This document shows, piece by piece, positions 1 through 5,070 of a stretch of 6,067 nucleotides of DNA (the first letter of the stretch is position 1; each line of letters opens with the position of its first letter). The stretch is from contig URVD01000113.1 of NCBI GenBank assembly GCA_900551195.1, forward strand, positions 1 to 6,067. Reading direction: 5' to 3'. The DNA is from an uncultured Collinsella sp. GTDB taxonomy: Bacteria; Actinomycetota; Coriobacteriia; Coriobacteriales; Coriobacteriaceae. Below the pieces are notes generated by a model. The model made no database searches and was not told the DNA's origin. It saw only the letters and a list, made by a program, of their open reading frames with translations. The position numbers were made by a program, and so were the translations under genes.

Positions 1-1182
1 CTTGTTGTGGCGACCCTCTTTTTGAGCCTTTACAATACGCGCTTGTAGCTTTTGATGCTGACTATGACGATGGGGCAGGAGAGTGACCTGTCGTATATTG
101 GCGCGGGAGACGACTGGGCACATGAGGTTCTTCATCGTGAGTTTGACTGGAAGCCGGGCGAGGTCTTTCACTACGATTCGCTGTGTTCACATTTATTGAG
201 CATGCTCGTGCAACGCGTAAGTGGAACGAAAGAATCCGATTATCTCGCCGAACGTTTGTTTACGCCGTTAGGCATTAGAAATTGGTGGTGGGAAGAGGAT
301 CAAGCTGGTCATACGACCGGAGGTTTTGGTCTTCACCTTTCGACACCGGATTTGGCTAAGTTTGGTCAATGTTTGCTGGATGGTGGCAAGTGGCGTGGGG
401 AACAGATCATTCCTGCGGAATGGGTTGCCGAGGCGACGAAGATTCAGATGGAAACGAGCCCCTTTTATCCGTCAGAGGCAACTGAAGACAGCAATGGCTA
501 TGGATACCAGTTCTGGATGTGCCGGCGTGGCGGGTTCAGATGCTCTGGCCTTTTTGGGCAGCTGTGCTACATGCGGCCCACAGATGGCCTTGTCATCGCC
601 TGCTCGAGTTCCACGACAGGAAGTAAGGCGCTGCTTGATCCGCTGTATGAGGTATTGTTCAAAGAGTCTAGTGTTCGGGAAACGCTGGCTTCCGAACGTG
701 ACTTCGATAGCATTCCCGTGCCAGTTGGGTTGGCTTCTGGCGGACGTTTGAGTTCATTACGCCTCGAGGGCATTCATCGTTGCATTTTCGGGGATTTTGA
801 AGAGATCGATATTCGATTCCATGAGAATGAGCTGGATTTGTCTCTGTTGCGCGATGGTCGTGAGTACGGCGTGAGGGCCGGCTACGAGTCTTGGGTTTGC
901 AAATCGGGCGATGGGGCCGGAGTCGGAGACCTCTTTCCCTTCGTGACTCATGAAGCTGAGAGGGACGATGCCCCCGCATGGGATGTTCGCAAGTTGTTTG
1001 CAGCGTATGCCTGGACTTCGCCAACAAATTTACAAATCGAGACCAGGGAACTGGACTACACGCGGCGCTGTTTTATCGATGTGCGGATCGGAGGTAATTA
1101 TGCTGTGTGCAGGGTGCGAGTTGAGGGAATGTACTGTTTCCCGGCACCCTCGGAACTCACAGCGATTTTGAAGTTGGGATAA
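1..1182 (+). pseudogene. Serine hydrolase (class C beta-lactamase-like), 5'-disrupted
   Basis: The frame open from 52 to the TAA at 1180-1182 encodes 376 residues typical of the C-terminal part of beta-lactamase-related serine hydrolases. It opens with LLMLTMTMGQ, the block that normally follows the nucleophile region. Then come a Y-D-S motif (Tyr41, the Y-x-N/S motif) in FHYDSLCSHLLSMLVQRVSG, the LFTPLGI block (69-75), and GLFGQLCYMRP (166-176), which occupies the usual HxG/KTG region. Residues from about 215 to 376 form an extra C-terminal part I do not recognise. The catalytic SxxK motif should lie roughly 60 residues upstream but is cut off by a TAG at 46-48. No ribosome binding site precedes TTG52 or the nearby ATGs. 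The upstream bases read as family-like sequence only if two small indels are undone, so I call it a decayed gene. Alternatively it is a short unrelated-start CDS (52-1182); without SxxK it should not be an active hydrolase. Confidence 0.65.
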
Positions 1183-1210
1183 TTTTCAAGACGTGCGATT
1201 GATAAGAAAG

Positions 1211-1262
1211 ATTGCCAACATCACGGCTAATGGAGACGGAGCTGTCTCCGGGCAATGTTTTT
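1211..1262 (+). terminator. Probable rho-independent terminator after the serine hydrolase
   Basis: A 6-bp stem GGAGAC/GTCTCC (1232-1237 with 1244-1249) has a GGAGCT loop. It sits inside an outer ATTGCC/GGCAAT pairing (1211-1216 with 1251-1256) and is followed by TTTTT at 1258-1262. It begins about 30 nt after the stop codon of the + strand gene. The outer stem leaves a long unpaired 5' side, so the structure is not textbook, but the position and T-run fit a terminator. Confidence 0.55.
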
Positions 1263-1356
1263 CGATACGGACGTTTCAGTTATCGTATTGCTAGGGACTA
1301 AGTTAATCACTTGTTAAGGCCGAAGCGTAGGTGCGTTTTCTCGGCTCTGTACCCTG
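1263..1356. other. Non-coding, AT-richer spacer
   Basis: I see no convincing gene between the serine hydrolase terminator and the tRNA-like fragment. A possible weak hairpin is GCCGA (from about 1319) with TCGGC (1341-1345). No D-arm, anticodon arm or 5' acceptor strand matching the tRNA-like 3' half just downstream can be found here. Confidence 0.4.
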
Positions 1357-1381
1357 TTGGGTTCGAATCCCGACGCATGGC
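1357..1381 (+). other. tRNA 3'-half-like fragment (T-arm plus acceptor strand)
   Basis: TTGGG-TTCGAAT-CCCGA (1357-1373) is a canonical 5-bp T-stem with a 7-nt T-loop, including the invariant TTCGA. It is followed by eight bases that could be an acceptor 3' strand (CGCATGG plus a discriminator-like C). The matching 5' acceptor (CCATGCG) is absent upstream, no anticodon stem-loop with a normal position 37 can be built, and there is no CCA. It is therefore not a functional tRNA gene. It may be the scar left when an element integrated into or excised from a tRNA 3' end. A chance T-arm look-alike is possible but unlikely, because the loop and stem are perfect apart from one wobble pair. Confidence 0.4.
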
Positions 1382-1384
1382 AGT

Positions 1385-1416
1385 AAAAAGCCCGCTACCG
1401 AATTGGTAACGGGCTT
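1385..1416 (-). terminator. Rho-independent terminator of tRNA-Glu
   Basis: On the minus strand a hairpin forms from AAGCCCG/CGGGCTT (7 bp) and TACC/GGTA (4 bp). These are separated by one mismatch, with a 5-nt loop (1400-1404). A run of T bases (complement of 1385-1389) follows at once. It starts 11 nt after the tRNA 3' CCA. The + strand side lacks a good T-run, so it is assigned to the minus strand. Confidence 0.85.
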
Positions 1417-1427
1417 CTCAGGTTCTG

Positions 1428-1504
1428 TGGTGCCCCCAGCGGGATTCGAACCCGCGATATCCACCTTGAAAGGGTGGCGTCCTTGGCCGCTAGACGATGG
1501 GGAC
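1428..1504 (-). tRNA. tRNA-Glu (anticodon TTC)
   Basis: Read on the minus strand, all cloverleaf parts are present. The acceptor GTCCCCA pairs with TGGGGGC (one T-G wobble). The D-arm is GTCT-AGCGGCCAAG-GAC. The anticodon stem is CCACC/GGTGG with loop CTTTCAA, giving anticodon TTC (Glu). The variable loop is ATATC, and the T-arm is GCGGG-TTCGAAT-CCCGC. The discriminator is A at 1431 and the CCA tail is encoded (1428-1430). The mature body is 74 nt plus CCA. It decodes GAA and GAG and also supplies Glu-tRNA for tetrapyrrole synthesis where that route exists. It is flanked by its own promoter-like extended -10 and a terminator, so it appears to be a single-gene unit. Confidence 0.97.
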
Positions 1505-1514
1505 AGCGGGAAAG

Positions 1515-1523
1515 AGTATAGCA
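1515..1523 (-). promoter_or_regulatory. Extended -10 promoter element for tRNA-Glu
   Basis: The minus strand reads TGC-TATACT just upstream of the tRNA. This is a near-consensus -10 hexamer (1515-1520) preceded by the TGn extension (1521-1523). Transcription would begin a few bases before the tRNA 5' end at 1504. No good -35 hexamer lies at 16-18 bp, which fits an extended -10 promoter. Confidence 0.6.
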
Positions 1524-1529
1524 GACTTT

Positions 1530-1556
1530 TTTGCCAGCGCGTATATCGTTGGCAAA
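1530..1556. repeat. Inverted repeat upstream of the tRNA-Glu promoter
   Basis: TTTGCCA (1530-1536) and TGGCAAA (1550-1556) are perfect inverted arms. The pairing extends inwards by GCG/CGT to about 10 bp around a 7-nt centre. It overlaps where a -35 element of the tRNA promoter would lie, so it could be an operator or a leftover hairpin. The T-run precedes the hairpin on the + strand, so it is not an intrinsic terminator in either direction. Confidence 0.45.
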
Positions 1557-1560
1557 CTGG

Positions 1561-1579
1561 AAAACCACCACACAGGAGC
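1561..1579 (+). repeat. Left degenerate direct repeat flanking the array
   Basis: AAAACCACCACACAGGAGC matches AAAACCACTACAAAGGTGC at 1759-1777 in 16 of 19 positions, in the same orientation. The two copies bracket the alternating repeat array. The left copy lacks the complementary right arm that gives the right copy its hairpin, so it looks like a truncated copy of the same element. Confidence 0.5.
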
Positions 1580-1604
1580 AGGCTTCTATTCCGATTTTCA
1601 AATA

Positions 1605-1739
1605 TCTCAATCTGTAACATCTGGGCGGGCAAATCGGCTCTACCTGTTACAGATCGAGACAGACGGCGGGCGTCGGTCCGAACATCTCAATCTGTAACAG
1701 TAAGACGACTTTTAACGGTCTAAATGTTACTGATCGAGA
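1605..1739. repeat. Alternating inverted repeat array, 4 x 15 bp at exact 40-bp period
   Basis: Four 15-bp units begin at 1605, 1645, 1685 and 1725, exactly 40 bp apart, so every spacer is 25 bp. Units 1 and 3 are identical (TCTCAATCTGTAACA). Units 2 (TGTTACAGATCGAGA) and 4 (TGTTACTGATCGAGA) are their inverted complements with one and two differences. The similarity extends a base or so outside the units (preceding A, following C). Any neighbouring pair can form a stem of up to 15 bp with a 25-nt loop: 1-2 and 3-4, or alternatively 2-3. The spacers differ in sequence. No open reading frame here looks like a protein. The layout recalls mosaic REP/BIME elements rather than CRISPR, where repeats all point one way. 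The repeats are certain; their function is unknown. Confidence 0.9.
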
Positions 1740-1758
1740 CAAACTACCGTGGCCGGTC

Positions 1759-1797
1759 AAAACCACTACAAAGGTGCCTGTCCCCTTTTTGGTGGTT
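1759..1797 (-). terminator. Hairpin after murT-gatD, likely terminator built from a repeat element
   Basis: On the minus strand, starting 6 nt after the murT-gatD stop codon, AACCAC pairs with GTGGTT (1792-1797 with 1761-1766) and AAAGG pairs with CCTTT (1784-1788 with 1770-1774). The loop is 9 nt (1775-1783), there is a 3x3 internal loop, and TTTT ends the structure. This suits an intrinsic terminator for the three-gene operon. The loop region reads GGGGACAGGCACC on the minus strand, a core I associate with dispersed palindromic repeats in gut bacteria (recollection, not a search). Its left arm region is the right-hand copy of the 19-bp direct repeat at 1561-1579. Confidence 0.55.
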
Positions 1798-1803
1798 GGG
1801 GCG

Positions 1804-3981
1804 TTAGGGGAGGAGCTTCATCGCGGCGTCGTGGGCGGCGTGCTCGTAGTTGTCGTCGAGGGACTTAAGCGGTAACAACGACATGGCCTGCGTGTCGTCA
1901 CGGCGCTCGAGGGCGTGGGCGATGAGCCAGTCGGCGAGCTCGGGGTTCTTGGGCAGTGCCGGTCCGTGCAGGTACGTGCCGATGACGCCCTTGTAGATGA
2001 GGCCCTCAAAGCCATCGTCGCCGTTGTTGCCGGTGCCCGTGACGACGGACGTTCCGAGCGGCGTGGCCTCTGCATCGAGCAGGGTGCGGCCGCCGTGGTT
2101 CTCGAATCCCACAAAGGGCTCGGGTGCCAGGTCGGTCTTGACGGCGACGTTGCCGATCAGGCGGTCGGAGCCGCGCACGGTCTCGGCGGCAATGACGCCC
2201 AGGCCATCGATGCGATTCTCGCCCATATAGTACGAACGGCCGAGCAGCTGATAGCTGCCGCAGATGGCAAGCAGTGAGCCGCCATCCTCAACATAGGCCG
2301 CGACCTTGTCTTTTTGGGCGAGCAACTCGTGTGCCACGGCTAGCTGGTCGCGGTCGGAGCCGCCACCCATCATGACGATATCGGCATCGGTCAAATCAAG
2401 CGTCTCGCCCATACGAACCTCGTCTACACGCACGGGAATGCCACGCCAGGCGCAGCGGCGCTCGAGGGCGATGACGTTGCCGCCGTCGCCATAGAGGTTG
2501 AGGGCATCGGGATACAGGTAGACGATGCGCAGCGGGCGCGAGAGCTCGAACGGCGCAATATCGGTGGGGACAGCGCTACCATCGGCGCGCGTTACGGCGT
2601 GGGAGGCAACCGAGCTCGCATCGGTGCCCTTAAGCCCGTCGAGCTTCTTGACCAGCGGCGGGAAGGCCGTGTAGTTGGCGACGGCATAGAAAGTGTCGCC
2701 AGCCTCCTCGTCTGCCACGGCGCCGATCGCCTGCTCGATATTCGAGATGATGGCGGCGTCGATGCCGGCGTACTTGAGGCGTACCTGCATATCGTGCGCG
2801 CGCGTGCCACCGGCAAAGGCGACAAGCCCTGGGGTATCGGCGATGCGCTCGAAATCGACGTCGTAGATCCACGAGACATCGTGACCGTCGGCGTCGTTGT
2901 CGTTCAGGAAGAAGGCGCAGAGCCTGCCACCTGCCGTTTTAATGGACTGGATCTGGCGATCGAAGCCCACGGGATTTTTGGCCAGGTTTGCCTCGACGGT
3001 ACGGCCGGCGATCTCCCAGCGGCCCATGCGTCCGCCGGCGGGGACGTAGGCATCGAGCGTTGGCTGCAGATGTGCCGCGTCCACGCCCAGCTCGCGCGCC
3101 GCAAAGAAGGCGGCGGCAACGTTGTAGACCATGTACAGGCCGTTGTAGCGCGTGACGATGTGCGTTGCAGGTGCGTCGGTATCGGGTCCAAAGTTCAGGT
3201 CAAAGTCGTAGCCACTGCAGGTGAGCTCAACGCCTGTCACGCGACGGACCAGCGCGGGACGACCCCAACCGCACGAAGGACAATGATAGGCGCCGAGCTG
3301 GCCGTACTGCACATAGTCGTACTCCAGCGGCGCGTTGCACTGTGAGCAAAAACGCGAGTCGCTAATGCGATCGGACTCGGTGCCCGTGGCACCGTCGATG
3401 CCAAAGGCGATGCTCGTGTTGGGGACGCGTGCGGCGATCGAGGCGCACAGCGGATCGTCGGCGTTGTAGATGAGCGTCGTTGCCGGCGAAAGCTCCAGCG
3501 CGTGGGCGATGACGTCCTGGGTGTGGTCGATCTCGCCGTAGCGGTCCAGTTGGTCGCGGAACAGGTTGAGCAGCACAAAGTAGGTCGGCTTGAGCTTGGG
3601 CAGGACGCGCACCGTGTAGAGCTCGTCGCACTCAAAGATGCCTACGCGCTTGCTGCTGGCTGTTCGCTTAAGGTTGCCGCGCGCCTCGAGCAACGCGCCC
3701 ACCACGCCCGGCTCCATGTTGTTGCCGGCGCGGTTGCATACCACGGTGGCGCCGCTGGCGGCAACGGCATCGGCGATGAGGTTGGAGGTGGTGGTCTTGC
3801 CGTTGGTGCCGGTGATCACCACGCTGCGGTCGACCAGGCTCGCGAGGTCGCTTAGCAGCTCGGGGTTGATCTTCATGGCGATGCGGCCGGGAAGTACGCC
3901 GCCCTGGCGTTTGAGGACAGAGCGCAGCCCCCAGCGGGCGATATCGCTCGAGGTGCAGGCGAGAGATGAGCGGAAGTTCAT
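1804..3981 (-). CDS. MurT-GatD fusion: lipid II isoglutaminyl synthase (glutamine-hydrolysing)
   Basis: This 725-residue cytoplasmic enzyme is predicted to amidate the alpha-carboxyl of D-Glu in lipid II, using ATP and ammonia from glutamine, to give D-isoglutamine. The MurT part (about 1-450) has the Mur-ligase P-loop TGTNGKTTT (58-66) and LFRDQLDRYGEID (140-152). A four-Cys zinc-ribbon pattern follows (Cys212, Cys215, Cys234, Cys237), then LAKNPVGFDRQ (333-343) and DNDADGHDVSWIYDVDFE (361-378), the DUF1727 region holding the acidic catalytic residue. A linker of about 30 residues follows. The GatD part (about 483-725) has NLYGDGGNVIALE (495-507), the nucleophile Cys574 in LLAICGSYQLLG, GFENHGGRT (625-633) and the catalytic His672 in GTYLHGPALPKNP. 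In Staphylococcus aureus MurT and GatD are separate proteins of about 437 and 243 residues; here both are full length in one chain with no frameshift. The ATG at 3981 has TAGGA 8 nt upstream. It is the last gene of a minus-strand operon. Confidence 0.93.
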   Translation of the reverse strand: MNFRSSLACTSSDIARWGLRSVLKRQGGVLPGRIAMKINPELLSDLASLVDRSVVITGTNGKTTTSNLIADAVAASGATVVCNRAGNNMEPGVVGALLEARGNLKRTASSKRVGIFECDELYTVRVLPKLKPTYFVLLNLFRDQLDRYGEIDHTQDVIAHALELSPATTLIYNADDPLCASIAARVPNTSIAFGIDGATGTESDRISDSRFCSQCNAPLEYDYVQYGQLGAYHCPSCGWGRPALVRRVTGVELTCSGYDFDLNFGPDTDAPATHIVTRYNGLYMVYNVAAAFFAARELGVDAAHLQPTLDAYVPAGGRMGRWEIAGRTVEANLAKNPVGFDRQIQSIKTAGGRLCAFFLNDNDADGHDVSWIYDVDFERIADTPGLVAFAGGTRAHDMQVRLKYAGIDAAIISNIEQAIGAVADEEAGDTFYAVANYTAFPPLVKKLDGLKGTDASSVASHAVTRADGSAVPTDIAPFELSRPLRIVYLYPDALNLYGDGGNVIALERRCAWRGIPVRVDEVRMGETLDLTDADIVMMGGGSDRDQLAVAHELLAQKDKVAAYVEDGGSLLAICGSYQLLGRSYYMGENRIDGLGVIAAETVRGSDRLIGNVAVKTDLAPEPFVGFENHGGRTLLDAEATPLGTSVVTGTGNNGDDGFEGLIYKGVIGTYLHGPALPKNPELADWLIAHALERRDDTQAMSLLPLKSLDDNYEHAAHDAAMKLLP

Positions 3982-3989
3982 GAAGTCGT

Positions 3990-3994
3990 TCCTA
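3990..3994 (-). promoter_or_regulatory. Ribosome binding site of murT-gatD
   Basis: TAGGA on the minus strand lies 8 nt before the ATG at 3981, supporting that start. The 45-nt gap to the preceding gene (3982-4026) shows no clear promoter or terminator, so the gene is probably co-transcribed with the two genes upstream. A small palindrome GCGATCGC occurs in the gap. Confidence 0.6.
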
Positions 3995-4026
3995 ACGTGA
4001 ATGACATGGTCGGGGCGATCGCGTCG

Positions 4027-5070
4027 CTAAAAGCCGTAGCGGCGCGCAAATTCCTGGGCAAGCTGCGATACGTCTTCGCAAGCGTTGGCCCAGGGGGCAA
4101 AGTCGGGAGTATCCGAGATAATGCCGTCGGCTTCCCAAACTGCCTGATGCGAAAGGTCCCAGGGGTCGTGCGGTTCGGGCCGGCAGGGAAGGTACGGTGT
4201 CTGATACATGGGGTTCAGCAAAAAGAACGCGCCGCCCTCGCAGCGGTTGGCAAACTCGCGCAGCGCGCGTGTCGCCGGGCGTATCTTGTTTGTTTTGAAC
4301 AGCAGGATCGTGCGGGCGAGTAGGTACCAGGGGGAATCCTCGAGGACATCGGCCCCCATCTGTTCCTCGAGCTGGTGGGCCAGGGCAAAAAAGCCGTCCT
4401 CGTCTTCCAGGCGAGCGAGGGCGAGCAGCACGGTGCCTGCAGCTCGGGTGGGATAGCCTTCTGCCTTAAGAACGCGGCGAGAATAGTTGGCGGCAGCACG
4501 GTAACGAGCGCTCGCCATGCACAGCTGCGAGATGGCCTCGAGTGTGTGGAGCCACCCGATTAAAGCCGGCTCGCTTACGGTGAGGTCGGCAGCTGTCACG
4601 CCGTCTGCCAGCACTCTGTTGGCCCAGTAGTGCGGGGCATCCATGTCAAACCCGGGCACGCTTTGCTGCAGGTAGTCGGCCGTGGTGGCCTCGAGCTTCA
4701 TCAGGTCGCCCAGGCAGGCGTCGACGGGCGTGTCCGCCAAAATGATGGCGAGCAGCTGGGCATCGAGGACATGCGCATCGATGCGGACGATCTTGAGCAG
4801 CTCATCGCGCATGTCATCGAACAGGCGGTTGCGCGTCTGCTCAAACTCCTCGTCGCTGCCCATGTCCTCGATGCGATGAAGCTCGTCGAGCAGGTGGCGG
4901 TGAACGCCGGCATAGGACAGCAGCGCCTGGGCGTGCTCGGTCTGCGCATACTTGTGAGGGTTGACGCTCACGTCGTTATGGACAAGCTCGCGTGCTGCAT
5001 CGGTGAGTTCGGGGTGCGACGCAACATAGGCGCGCTCCAGGTAGGCGGGGATGTAGACGCTCGGATCCAT
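4027..5070 (-). CDS. Helical-repeat (TPR/ST7-like) protein, paralog of upstream neighbour
   Basis: This 347-residue, mainly alpha-helical, probably cytoplasmic protein has no signal peptide or membrane segment. Function is not recognised. It aligns with the protein encoded immediately upstream over most of its length. IDAHVLDAQ (97-105) matches LDPSNWDAQ. The stretch ending ARLE at 222, with SARY at 187-190, matches the SGRY...AKLE stretch. SPWYLLA...REFANRC (246-277) matches DPWTLIA...RILARSC. The C-terminal part (FFLLNPMYQTPYLPCRPEP, 282-300) resembles the NPYVPxYLLG-like tail I associate with bacterial ST7-like/TPR proteins (recollection, moderate confidence). The ATG overlaps the upstream stop as TAATG, with a strong GGGAGGAG 7 nt before it. 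Tight coupling suggests the two paralogs are made together, perhaps as a heterodimer or scaffold. A link to MurT-GatD is inferred from position only. Confidence 0.85.
   Translation of the reverse strand: MDPSVYIPAYLERAYVASHPELTDAARELVHNDVSVNPHKYAQTEHAQALLSYAGVHRHLLDELHRIEDMGSDEEFEQTRNRLFDDMRDELLKIVRIDAHVLDAQLLAIILADTPVDACLGDLMKLEATTADYLQQSVPGFDMDAPHYWANRVLADGVTAADLTVSEPALIGWLHTLEAISQLCMASARYRAAANYSRRVLKAEGYPTRAAGTVLLALARLEDEDGFFALAHQLEEQMGADVLEDSPWYLLARTILLFKTNKIRPATRALREFANRCEGGAFFLLNPMYQTPYLPCRPEPHDPWDLSHQAVWEADGIISDTPDFAPWANACEDVSQLAQEFARRYGF

Noticed and set aside
1306..1381. Complete second tRNA on the + strand
   Set aside because: No 5' acceptor complement, D-arm or pairing anticodon stem could be found; only the T-arm and acceptor 3' strand fit.
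1303..1632. Minus-strand ORF of 109 residues
   Set aside because: It overlaps the tRNA-Glu gene, its promoter and terminator, and has no recognisable protein features.
1331..1723. Plus-strand ORF of 130 residues containing VPPAGFEPAISTLKG
   Set aside because: It reads through the reverse complement of tRNA-Glu and the repeat array. This peptide is a typical spurious translation of a tRNA gene.
1604..1740. CRISPR array
   Set aside because: Repeats are only 15 bp, alternate in orientation, and number four. No cas gene or leader is present. The alternation is incompatible with a normal CRISPR.
1604..1740. Integron attC sites
   Set aside because: The arms lack the GTTRRRY/RYYYAAC core, and there are no gene cassettes or integron integrase.
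2599..3345. Plus-strand ORF of 248 residues
   Set aside because: It is antisense to the well-supported murT-gatD reading frame. Long antisense frames are common in GC-rich genes, and it shows no domain features.
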